From JACCTU01 sp963848525 (GTDB taxonomy: Bacteria > Actinomycetota > Thermoleophilia > Gaiellales > Gaiellaceae), in NCBI GenBank assembly GCA_963848525.1, contig CAWKDZ010000001.1, forward strand, positions 620,001 through 684,000: DNA of 64,000 nt. Direction: 5' to 3'. The notes beneath the pieces were generated by a model. It did no database searches, was not told where the DNA came from, and was given only the letters and a program-made list of their open reading frames with translations. The position numbers and the translations under genes were made by a program. This document shows positions 29,750 to 37,482 of this stretch, one piece after another. Positions within the stretch are counted from its first letter, which is position 1; each line of letters starts with the position of its first letter.

Positions 29750-30480
29750 CAGCCCGACCGCAGGATCCGGCCGCCCGACGACTGGGCAAGCGCTTTGACG
29801 ACGAGCTCGTCGATGTTCACGTGCGGCGGCCGGGTCAGCGCAAAGATGATGCAGTCGGCGATCTCCTCCGCCGTCATCGCCTCGACGCCTTCGTAGACAG
29901 CGCGCGCCCGTGCCTCGTCGCCGCGGAAGCGTACGCGCGCGAAGCTGGTCTCTACGAGCCCGGGGTCGACGGTCGTGATCCGGATCGGGCGACCGAGCAG
30001 GTCCTCCCGCAACGCATACGTGAAGCCGCGGACCGCGAACTTGGACGTGACGTAGAGTGCGGCGTTCTCGTACGCCTGTCTCCCCGCGATCGAGCCGATG
30101 TTGACGATGTGGCCGCCGTCGCGAACGTGCGGGAGGCAGAGGCGCGTCATCCGGATCAGGCCGTCGACGTTCGTCTTCAGCACGATCGCCTCGTCTTCCT
30201 CGGTGCTCTCCCAGAACGGCTCACGCCCGAGCGCGAGGCCGGCCGCGTTGACGAGGACGTCGACGCCGCCGAGTTCCCGCACGGCCTCGTCGACGAAGCG
30301 CGCGCAGGAGTCCGGGTCGGTGACGTCCAGCTCGAGGGCGACGTCGGCGTCGATCTCGTCGAGGCGCCGCGCCCCGCCGGCCACGCGCGCTCCCTCGCGC
30401 CGGATCGCGGCCGCCGTCGCCGCGCCGATCCCGCTCGACGCGCCGGTCACGACCGCGGTCTTCCCCTCGAGGCTCGGCAC
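29749..30480 (-). CDS. Short-chain dehydrogenase (YdfG-like)
   Basis: 243 residues from GTG 30480. The Rossmann dinucleotide motif is VVTGASSGIGAATAAAIRRE, followed by DVLVNAAGLALG, the catalytic Ser in VNIGSIAGRQAYENAALY, and the Y-x-x-x-K pair in ALYVTSKFAVRGFTYALRED. PGLVETSF and the C-terminus (MTAEEIADCIIFALTRPPHV) are typical of YdfG-type NADP-dependent 3-hydroxy-acid/serine dehydrogenases. It is the first gene of a minus-strand run that continues through debranching enzyme, GT4 and MATE. Confidence 0.88.
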   Translation of the reverse strand: MPSLEGKTAVVTGASSGIGAATAAAIRREGARVAGGARRLDEIDADVALELDVTDPDSCARFVDEAVRELGGVDVLVNAAGLALGREPFWESTEEDEAIVLKTNVDGLIRMTRLCLPHVRDGGHIVNIGSIAGRQAYENAALYVTSKFAVRGFTYALREDLLGRPIRITTVDPGLVETSFARVRFRGDEARARAVYEGVEAMTAEEIADCIIFALTRPPHVNIDELVVKALAQSSGGRILRSG

Positions 30481-30503
30481 GCGTTGGATCGTAAGGAATG
30501 CGC

Positions 30504-31445
30504 CTACCGGAGCGGCGTCTCGCGGCGGAGGGCGGTCCCGAGCTCGACCGGCCGGGGCCCGCCCTCGGCGTGGTCGACCTGGAGCGTGGTGTGGGTGAGG
30601 CCGAAGCGCTCGGCCAGCACGCGCTCCAGCTCCCGCCGCTTCGAGTGGCAGTCCGCCTCCGGCGCGACGAGCACGTGGGCGGAGAGCGTCGGGAAGCCCG
30701 ACGTGATCGTCCAGACGTGGAGGTCGTGCACCTCGCGCACGTCGTCGACCTCGACCAGCGCCCGCCCGATCGCGTCGGCGTCCATGCCCCGCGGTGTCGA
30801 CTCGAGCAGGATCTCGACCGAGTCGCGGAGCAGCGTCCAGGAGCCGGCGACGATCAACGCCGCGATCGCGAGCGCGATCAGCGGGTCGGCGTAGCTCCAG
30901 CCGGTCAGCAGCACGACCGCGCCGGCGACGATTACACCGACGGAGCCGAGCGCGTCCGCGAGCACGTGGCGGAGCGCGCCCTGCACGTTCAGGCTCTCGG
31001 AGCCGCGCCGGTGCAGGAGCGCTGCGGCACCGAGGTTGAGGGCGAGCCCTACGGCGCCGACGGCGAGCACCCAGCCGCCGCGAGGCTCGAGTGGGTCGCG
31101 AAAACGCTGGAGCGCCTCGACGACGATCCAGATCGCGATCGCGATGAGCACGACGCCGTTTGCGAGCGCGGCGAGGATCTCGGCGCGCCGGTAGCCGAAG
31201 CTCCGCTCGGGCGTCGCGGGCCGCGCGCCGAGCCAGGCGGCGCCGAGCGCCAAAGTGAGCGCGCCGACGTCGGCGAGCATGTGGCCCGCGTCCGCGAGCA
31301 GCGCGAGCGAGTCTGCGACGTAGCCGACGACGACCTCGACCACGGTGAACGCCGCGATCAGCGCGAGCGCGCCTGTCAGCGCGCGCCGGTCGCCGGCGAG
31401 GCGGTGCTCGTGGTGGTCGTGCGAGGTCAGCTCTCGTCGAGCCAT
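30504..31445 (-). CDS. Cation diffusion facilitator (CzcD-like) metal exporter
   Basis: 313 residues from ATG 31445. His-rich N-terminus (HDHHEHR), six helices and a C-terminal cytoplasmic domain. Zn-site pairs are in LALLADAGHMLADVGAL (helix 2) and ALRHVLADALGSVGVI (helix 5). The C-terminal domain contains VREVHDLHVWTITSGFPTLS, a standard CDF segment. The family exchanges Zn2+, Co2+ or Cd2+ for protons. It overlaps the stop of the upstream small gene by 19 bases. Confidence 0.92.
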   Translation of the reverse strand: MARRELTSHDHHEHRLAGDRRALTGALALIAAFTVVEVVVGYVADSLALLADAGHMLADVGALTLALGAAWLGARPATPERSFGYRRAEILAALANGVVLIAIAIWIVVEALQRFRDPLEPRGGWVLAVGAVGLALNLGAAALLHRRGSESLNVQGALRHVLADALGSVGVIVAGAVVLLTGWSYADPLIALAIAALIVAGSWTLLRDSVEILLESTPRGMDADAIGRALVEVDDVREVHDLHVWTITSGFPTLSAHVLVAPEADCHSKRRELERVLAERFGLTHTTLQVDHAEGGPRPVELGTALRRETPLR

Positions 31446-31774
31446 GCGCCCGGAACGTGGTCCGGGAAGCCCTGCTCGTCCATGTACGAGATCGCCCGTG
31501 AGAGGAGCCAGACGACGACGTCGTTGTCGGCCTCGGTCAGGACGAGGCGGACGGCGTCGTCACCGGCCTTGCCCGACCCGGACGCGCCCGCGCGGGCGCG
31601 GCGAAGCAGGCAGAGCCGCGCCGTCGCGACGTCGACGTCCGATCCGAGCTCGTCGTACCACGAGACGTTGTACGCGCCCTCCAACAGCGGGCCGAGGCTC
31701 GCCTCCAAGCGGTCCGCGTCGTGCTCGGACAGATCCGCGGACTTCGATTCCGGCCGACGGAACAGCTCGCTCAT
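31427..31774 (-). CDS. Small protein of unknown function
   Basis: 115 residues from ATG 31774. No signal or membrane segment is seen. It contains GAYNVSWYDELGSDVDVATA, LCLLRRARAG and AVRLVLTEADNDVVVWLLSR, a soluble alpha/beta pattern. It begins four bases inside the M48 protease stop (ATGA) and ends inside the CDF gene, so all three are one coupled unit. No family was recognised. Confidence 0.6.
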   Translation of the reverse strand: MSELFRRPESKSADLSEHDADRLEASLGPLLEGAYNVSWYDELGSDVDVATARLCLLRRARAGASGSGKAGDDAVRLVLTEADNDVVVWLLSRAISYMDEQGFPDHVPGAWLDES

Positions 31775-32872
31775 GCCGCCTCCTCTGGTCGCCGTGTCTC
31801 CAGCCTAGTCCGCCGGAGCGCGTCGAGGCGCTCCGGGACGGTCGGATGCGTGTGCTTGAGGTAGTAGACGACGCGCGGCGGGTCCAGGTCGGCGACGTTC
31901 GCCTGGACGAGGTCGGTGAACGCCGACTCGAGCGCGGGCAGGTCGCGCGTCACCTCGAGCGCGAAGCGGTCTGCGCGGTACTCGTACCGGCGTGCGACGG
32001 CCGCGAGCAGCGCGAAGATCGGAATCTGCACGACGACGATCACGAGCACGATCAGCGGGAAGCTCACGGGGTCGCCTGCCTCGTCGCCGAGGATCGACCA
32101 GAGCAGGAAGACGAGGCCGACGGCCGCAGCGACGAAGAAAGGCCGTGAACGAGAGCACGTCGCCGTAGCGTCGGTGCGCGAGCTCGTGCGCCAGCACGGC
32201 GCGCAGCTCGGCCGGCCGCGCCCGCTCGAGCATCGTGTCGTAGACGACGACGCGCCGCGTCGCTCCGAAGCCGGAGACGTACGCGTTCGCCTTCGTCGTC
32301 CGGCGGCTCGCGTCCGCCTTGAGCACGTCGCGGATCGGGACACCGGCGCGCTCCGAGAGCGCCCGCAGGTCGGCGACGAGCTCTGCGTCCTCGACCGGCT
32401 CGAACTTGTTGAAGATCGGCTCGAGCACGACGGGCGCCACGAACGCGAACAGGACGACGACTGCACCGGCGAGCGGTGCCGCGATCAGCGGCCACGCGTC
32501 GGTCGACCGCGCGAGCGCGACGAAGCCGAAGAAGAGGATCGTCGCGATCACCGCCGAGACGAGGAAGCCCTTGACCACGTCGGCGGCCCAGCCGCCCGAC
32601 GACTGGGTCGAAAGTCCCCAGCGCCGCTCGCGCAGGTAGTCGCGCCAGAGCTCGATCGGGAGCCGGACGAGCAGCAGCAGCCCGAGGACGATCGTCGGAT
32701 AGACGAGCGCCTGCGCCCACCAGCTCCAGTCCGGCAGGAGCGCGTCGCCGAGCCCCGTGAACACGAGCAGGCAGAGGACCGCGACCGTCAGGAGAAGCTC
32801 GGCGAGCTCGGCCAGGTAGCGCGGGCGGTGGTAGCGGCGACCGCGCTCGACCTCGTCCGCCGAGAAGCTCAT
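31771..32872 (-). CDS. M48-family (Ste24/HtpX-like) membrane metalloprotease (one frame break)
   Basis: From ATG 32872: an N-terminal four-helix membrane region, the CAAX-protease segment GLSTQSSGGWAADVVKGFL, KADASRRTTKANAYVSGFG and the zinc motif AVLAHELAHRRYGDV. An extra base in the AAA run at ~32139 shifts the frame right after DVLSFTAF. The other frame continues with FVAAAVGLVFLLWSIL and the third ligand region ARRYEYRADRFALEVT, ending at 31771. Ste24-like enzymes cleave near prenylated or misfolded membrane proteins. The order HELAH then E-x-R-A-D is complete once the frame is repaired. Confidence 0.85.
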
Positions 32873-32885
32873 CGCCTAGTTGTAG

Positions 32886-32917
32886 AAGAAAAAGGGGCGC
32901 GCGGGCGCGCGCCCCTT
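32886..32917 (-). terminator. Intrinsic terminator for the gene at 32929-34045
   Basis: AAGGGGCGCGC (32892-32902) pairs with GCGCGCCCCTT (32907-32917), an 11-bp stem with a 4-base loop. On the minus strand it is followed by CCCCTTTTTCTTC, a proper T tract. It lies 12 bases beyond the stop of the minus-strand secreted protein gene and also separates it from the M48 operon. Confidence 0.88.
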
Positions 32918-32928
32918 GTCTGCAAGCG

Positions 32929-34045
32929 TCAGCCGGCCGTCCGCACCTGCGAGAGGCGCGTCGCGGTCACGCCGTAGAGCAGCCGCTCTCCCGCCTTGCG
33001 GGCCTGCGAGTAGAACTGCACGTTCAGCCCGCGACGAAGCGGGAAGACGAGCCCCGGCCGCGGAGCCTTCGGACGGACACGAAGGGTCGCCCACCCGTCG
33101 AGCGCGGTCGGCGTCTCGGGCGGCGTCGTCGTCACGAGCGGCAACGAGCGGACGAACACGAGCGCGCCGCGCACGACGAAGCCGCGCGTGTCGATCACGT
33201 GCACGCGCACAGTGATGTTCGCGGAGCGGGAGCGAACCGGGTTCGGCGAGAACGTGACCTCGTCGATGACGAGGCGAGCCGGCAGCGAGACGCTCTCGAT
33301 CGGGACCGAGATCTTCCCGCTCGGCAGGCGGATCTGGCCGCCCGGCCCACCCGCGGCGACGGGCGACGTCGGCGCGGACGTCGCGCCGCGCGTGCCGCCG
33401 TCGTTTCGGGCCGCGACGGCGACGCGGAGCGAGCGACCGATGTCCGCCGAGGTCGCGGCGTACGTCCGTGCCGTCGCACCGGCCGTGTTGGCGCAGTTGC
33501 CGCCGTTCCCGTCGCAGCGCTGCCACTGATACGCGAACGTCATCGGCTGCGTGCCCTCCCAGCTGCCAGGGCTCGCGGTGAGCACGTCCCCCTCACGCGG
33601 CGTGCCGGAGATCGAGGGCGGCGCCGTGTTGCGCGGCGCGACCGCGGCCCGCTGGATCGTCCCGGTGTTCGCGGAGGCGTTCGTCGCCCCGTCACGGTTG
33701 CGCGCGGTCACGACCACGACGAGCCGGCGGCCGAGATCCGCGTTGCCGAGCGGGTAGGTCCGCGACGTGCGTAGCGGCCTCGAGCAGTTGGCGAGCTGCG
33801 CGTTGCAGCGCACCCATACGTACGAGAACGTGATCGGCTGCGTGCCGCTCCACGCTCCCGGGTTGATCGTGAGTGTCGACCCGACCCTGCGGGTGCCGGA
33901 GATCGTGGGCGCCTGCTCGTTACGCGGCACGACCTGGGCGCGGTTGGGCTCGGCGAAGCCGCCGCCGGCCACCGTCAGCGTGGTCAGGATCGACGCGGTG
34001 AGCGCTGTTGATCAGGTCGCGCACCCGCACGGAAGTGGGCTTCAT
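32929..34045 (-). CDS. Secreted protein with two Ig-like repeats (frame break in signal peptide)
   Basis: The mature part holds two ~90-residue repeats: PTISGTRRVGSTLTINPGAW then GTQPITFSYVWVRC, and PSISGTPREGDVLTASPGSW then GTQPMTFAYQWQRC, each closing with a Cys-Cys pair and a DIGRSLRVAV/DLGRRLVVVV strand. This is the Ig-like fold common in Thermoleophilia surface proteins. A unique C-terminal ~130 residues (VIDEVTFSPNPVRSRSANIT) is a further beta domain. The start is ATG 34045, with GAGGGGG five bases upstream. Between it and the main frame there is one frame break at ~34010; repair gives a signal peptide (LTASILTTLTVAGGGFAEP). A T-tract terminator follows. Confidence 0.75.
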
Positions 34046-34132
34046 GAGTTCCCCCTCGGGTTGGCGCCTATATGAACGTGCTCGGGCCGAAAGAAGTTGT
34101 TCAGGGCTGTGTAAAAACTCTGCTGGCCCTGC

Positions 34133-34387
34133 TCAGTCGATCCCGAGGGGATACCGGCGCCCGTCCGAAATCAGCGCGAATCCGCTCACGCGCCGGTCGG
34201 CGAAGCACTCCATCGCCGCCTCGATCACGTGGCCGAGCACGCCGTCACGATCACCGTCGGCGCCGATCGAGACCTCCCAGAAGCCGTCGTTCTTGGCCAC
34301 GAGGGCCGCGTACTCGCGCAGCGCGGTCGCGAGGCAGGTTGCCTCCTGCTCGGACACTGCCTGGATGACGATCGGGTCGGCGGCCAT
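34133..34387 (-). CDS. Small soluble protein of unknown function
   Basis: 84 residues from ATG 34387. Reads as a compact alpha/beta protein (AVSEQEATCLATALREYAAL, then FWEVSIGADGDRDGVLGHVI). No signal, membrane helix or known motif. It stands alone between the Ig-like gene and the tRNA cluster. Confidence 0.5.
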   Translation of the reverse strand: MAADPIVIQAVSEQEATCLATALREYAALVAKNDGFWEVSIGADGDRDGVLGHVIEAAMECFADRRVSGFALISDGRRYPLGID

Positions 34388-34506
34388 GCGTGTCCCCCCG
34401 ATACCGCGGCGAGGACTAGGCCGCAGAGCGATCCTACGACATCCGTGGCGTGCAGAACAGCCCGAGCACAGCGCAAGATCCGGCTCGCGCGAGCGTCGTT
34501 AGCTGC

Positions 34507-34543
34507 AACCCCGGGGAGGTGCGGCCACCACCCGGGGTTTTTT
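34507..34543 (+). terminator. Orphan intrinsic terminator, plus strand
   Basis: AACCCCGGG (34507-34515) pairs with CCCGGGGTT (34531-34539), with an inner GGTG/CACC extension and CGGC loop, followed by a run of six T. No plus-strand coding gene lies upstream, so it may end a small RNA starting somewhere in 34400-34500. The gap 34388-34664 holds this, a GC-rich hairpin at 34562-34598 and nothing else recognised. Confidence 0.7.
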
Positions 34544-34561
34544 CACGCGTCAGGAGGCCCC

Positions 34562-34598
34562 GGGGCGGGGGACAAGCCGTCAGTCCCGCCCCCCGCCC
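34562..34598 (-). terminator. GC-rich hairpin downstream of tRNA-Lys
   Basis: GGGGCGGGGGAC pairs with GTCCCGCCCCCCGCCC through one bulge. It lies ~65 bases beyond the 3' end of the minus-strand tRNA-Lys and is a likely end of that transcript. There is no T tract. Confidence 0.45.
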
Positions 34599-34664
34599 GA
34601 GGCTTCCCGTCCTGCCAATGTCTAACGCGGACACACCGCGGTTCGTTGCGCTGTGGGCGGCGAA

Positions 34665-34737
34665 TGGGCCGTGCAGGATTCGAACCTGCGACCTTGGGAT
34701 TAAAAGTCCCCTGCTCTACCAGCTGAGCTAACGGCCC
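34665..34737 (-). tRNA. tRNA-Lys (TTT)
   Basis: 73 nt. Acceptor GGGCCGT pairs with ACGGCCC, discriminator A. D arm TAGCTCAGCTGGTAGAGCA, anticodon loop CTTTTAA, T arm GCAGGTTCGAATCCTGC. The anticodon stem has a G-A mismatch at its base. CCA is not encoded. Confidence 0.96.
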
Positions 34738-34783
34738 CGGGCGCGAGTGTAGCCCTGGGTCCGGGCTATCCTGGTTCGGCCTG

Positions 34784-34856
34784 GCCCCCATCGACTAGCG
34801 GCCCAGGTCGCGGCCCTTTCAAGGCCGTAGCGCGGGTTCGAATCCCGCTGGGGGCA
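34784..34856 (+). tRNA. tRNA-Glu (TTC)
   Basis: 73 nt. Acceptor GCCCCCA / TGGGGGC, discriminator A; anticodon loop CTTTCAA; T arm GCGGGTTCGAATCCCGC. CCA not encoded. The last 41 bases recur, with three differences, at 53991-54030. That is the pattern left by an element integrating at a tRNA 3' end. Confidence 0.96.
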
Positions 34857-34861
34857 TCTCG

Positions 34862-34934
34862 GGGCGGTTAGCTCAGCTGGGAGAGCGCCTGCCTTACAAG
34901 CAGGAGGTCGGCGGTTCGATCCCGCCACCGCCCA
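34862..34934 (+). tRNA. tRNA-Val (TAC)
   Basis: 73 nt, five bases after tRNA-Glu. Acceptor GGGCGGT / ACCGCCC, discriminator A; anticodon loop CTTACAA; T arm GGCGGTTCGATCCCGCC. The stop codon of the convergent flippase gene begins two bases after its 3' end. Confidence 0.96.
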
Positions 34935-34935
34935 C

Positions 34936-36294
34936 TCACCCGTCGGAGAGAGACTCCACGGGCTCACCTCGGCGGAGCTTCTGCGATAGACGGAACCGGC
35001 CGGCGATGGGTGACACCAGCGCCCGCGCAAGCTCGACGTCCGCCCGGTGGGGCACGAGCAGCGCGCGCCAGGAGAACGCTGCGGCCCTTCGGTAGAGGAC
35101 GAGCGCGAGCGCGCCGCCGAACAGATAGCCGGTGGTGGCCGCGGCCGCCGCGCCCGAGGCTCCGTAGCGTCCGATCAAGATCAGGTCGAGCGCGACCGTG
35201 ACGACGAGCGATCCGAGCATGCCGAGCGACGATCGCCCGGGTGCATCCGACGCGACGAGCGCGTTCGAGAAGACGAGCAACGCGGCGTACCCGAACGCGC
35301 CCGGAAGGAGCAGCAGAAACGGGACGACCGAGGCATCGAACTCGGAGCCGAAGACGAACGGGACGAGTGTCGGCCCGACAAGCGCGCCGAGCGCCACGCT
35401 CGCGACCGTGACGAGCACCACCGAGCGGAACGCCCCGAGAACGTGCTGCGACCCGTCCGCTCCGCTCCGCGCGACCAGCGGAAGGACGGCCGTCGCCGCC
35501 GCCGCCGGGAGGTAGAGCAGGATCTCCGCCCCGTTGACCGCGACCGCATAGACGCCGAGCACTGCCTGCGACGCGATCAGGCCGACGAGGATCTGGTCGA
35601 GCCGGTCGTTCAGCGTGTCGGAGAGGCTGCCGAGCCAGGCGCGGACGCCGAAGCGGAAGGAGTCGAGCAAGAGCGCACGCTGCGGGCGGCCCACGCCGGC
35701 GTCCAGTGCGGCTCGGCCGAGCAGGACGACTCCCTTGAGCGCCTGCACCGCGATCCACGCGAGCGCTGCGCGCGCGACGGTGAGTCCCGCGGCGGCCCAG
35801 ACGAGGCCGACGATGGCCGCATAGAGCCACGACGTCACGACCGTGGTCAGCGCGTGGAGGCGGAAGCGGCTGCAGCCGAGCGCGAACGCGTAGCCGGTGT
35901 CGGCGAACGCGGAGGCGATCGTCGCGAGCGCGAGCAGCAGAAGCTCCGTGTTGTCGAGCCCGGCCGGCAGCGCGTCCGGCGTCAACGCGATCACGCCACA
36001 CGCGAGCACGGCCACGAGCGCAGAGCTGGCGCCGGTGGCAAGCGCCGCGTTCGTGAGCAGCGTCGGGCGTAGCTCGGGGCTGCGCGCAGCGAACACGGTC
36101 GTCGCCTCGGTCACGCCGAGGCGCGCGAGCCTGGCGAGGAGGATCGCACCGACCGTCAGCAGTGCAAACGTTCCGCGTCCCGTGGCGCCGAGTGCGCGCG
36201 TGACGACGACCAGCGCGACGAAGAGCCCGGCGTTTCCGCCGACCTGCGCCCAGAAGAGCGCGCTCGAGCCGCGGTTGAGCTCGCCTCGGCTCAC
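34936..36294 (-). CDS. Polysaccharide flippase (MOP/Wzx-like)
   Basis: From GTG 36294, ~452 residues with twelve or more helices. The start (SSALFWAQVGGNAGLFVALV, then TRALGATGRGTFALLTVG) matches the first helices of Wzx/RfbX proteins, which flip undecaprenyl-linked repeat units. Later segments include SFRFGVRAWLGSLSDTLNDR and FDASVVPFLLLLPGAFGYAA, also typical. The reading frame is continuous with the upstream glycosyltransferase, so this may be a fusion; alternatively GTG 36294 is a normal start and a TGA overlapping it is hidden by an indel. The C-terminal ~45 residues are cytoplasmic and basic. Confidence 0.8.
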   Translation of the reverse strand: MSRGELNRGSSALFWAQVGGNAGLFVALVVVTRALGATGRGTFALLTVGAILLARLARLGVTEATTVFAARSPELRPTLLTNAALATGASSALVAVLACGVIALTPDALPAGLDNTELLLLALATIASAFADTGYAFALGCSRFRLHALTTVVTSWLYAAIVGLVWAAAGLTVARAALAWIAVQALKGVVLLGRAALDAGVGRPQRALLLDSFRFGVRAWLGSLSDTLNDRLDQILVGLIASQAVLGVYAVAVNGAEILLYLPAAAATAVLPLVARSGADGSQHVLGAFRSVVLVTVASVALGALVGPTLVPFVFGSEFDASVVPFLLLLPGAFGYAALLVFSNALVASDAPGRSSLGMLGSLVVTVALDLILIGRYGASGAAAAATTGYLFGGALALVLYRRAAAFSWRALLVPHRADVELARALVSPIAGRFRLSQKLRRGEPVESLSDG

Positions 36295-37468
36295 GAGCGT
36301 CCCTCCAGCCCAGGCGGCGACGGCACGCTCGACGAGCTGGGCGAGCACGTCGCCGGAGCTCGCGTGCCGCTCGCGCAGGAGAGCCGCGTTCTCGGCGAAC
36401 TCCTGCCGGAAGCGGTCGTACGAGGCGTCGAGCTCGAGGATCGCGTCCGCGAGCTTCGACGCGTCGGCGGGTGGCACGCAGAGGGACCGAAGCGACGGCC
36501 GCTCGTAGTAGCTGGGCGCGTCGCCGATCCGCGTCGAGACGCACGGGATGCCGCGGGCGAGCGGCTCGAGGAGCGCGACTTGCACGTTGTCGGCGACCGA
36601 CGTCGAGAGGCACACGTGCGCCAGGCCCTGCGCCTCTTGCACGTCCTCCCAGGGGACCGCGCCGTGAAGGACGAGCCAGGGACGGTCTCGCGCCAGCTGC
36701 TCGAGCCGGCTCCCGAGTGGCCCGGCGCCGTAGACGTGCAGCTCGGCCTCCCGGCTTCGCCTCAGCAGCTCGACGGCCGCGACCGCGCGCAGAGGATCCT
36801 TCTCCGGCGAGAGACGGCCGACCCAGGCGATCCGGAGCGCGGCGCCGCGCCCGGGAGCACGAGGCGGCGCGGGCGGAAGCTCCCTGAGCGGGAACGGCAG
36901 ATAGAGGGCGCGGCTGCCGTAGTGCCGTCGAACGCCTTCGACGCCCGCCTGCGAGACGGAGACCGGCTGGGACGCACGCACGGCGAGCTTGCCGAGGGTT
37001 GCCTGGAACGCGGCTCGGACCCGGCCGAAGCCGCGTCCGCCGGCGTACTCACCTGCGGAGCCGTGGATGACGAGCAACGCGGGCCGGCGCCGTGCTCGAG
37101 CCGTGAGGACCGCGATCACGGGCAGGAGGTGACGCGCGTTGTTGGCGAGCACGAGGTCCGCCTGCGAGAGCTCGCGCCAGAGCGTCGCCAGGCCGCCGGT
37201 CGGAAGCGGCCAGCCGGAGCGGCCGACGAAGCGAGTCCGGGACGGTCGCGTCGGCAGTTCCGTCGAGGCCCGGCAGGCGGCAGGCGAGAACGCGGACGCC
37301 GACGCCGCGCTCGCCGAGCAGCTGCCGGACCGAGCCGACGAACTCCTCGACCCCGCCGGCGTGAGGCAGGACGAAGCTCGAGACGACGAGCACGCGCGGC
37401 CGGCGCCCAGACCGGGTGGAGACCGGCCCCGAGGGCGCCGCTGTTAGTCGTTCTGCCCGAACGGGCAT
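36295..37468 (-). CDS. GT4-family glycosyltransferase (one frame break), in frame with the flippase
   Basis: ATG 37468 begins MPVRAERLTAAPSG, followed by VLVVSSFVLPHAGGVEEFVG, the acceptor-side GT-B loop. At ~37234 the frame changes and continues as TLWRELSQADLVLANNARHL. Donor-side motifs follow: RIAWVGRLSPEKDPLRAVAA, ELHVYGAGPLGSRLEQLARD, VADNVQVALLEPLARGIPC. No stop separates it from the flippase frame at 36294. The Wzz-like gene diverges only 14 bases away, so any promoter must overlap coding sequence. It is likely a sugar transferase of the repeat-unit assembly line. Confidence 0.75.
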
Positions 37469-37482
37469 AGCTTTCCTCGGCG

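Noticed and set aside
34545..34664. SRP RNA or tmRNA in the gap before the tRNA cluster
   Set aside because: No GGAAG/GCAG-type SRP core and no tRNA-like ends of tmRNA were found; only GC-rich hairpins.
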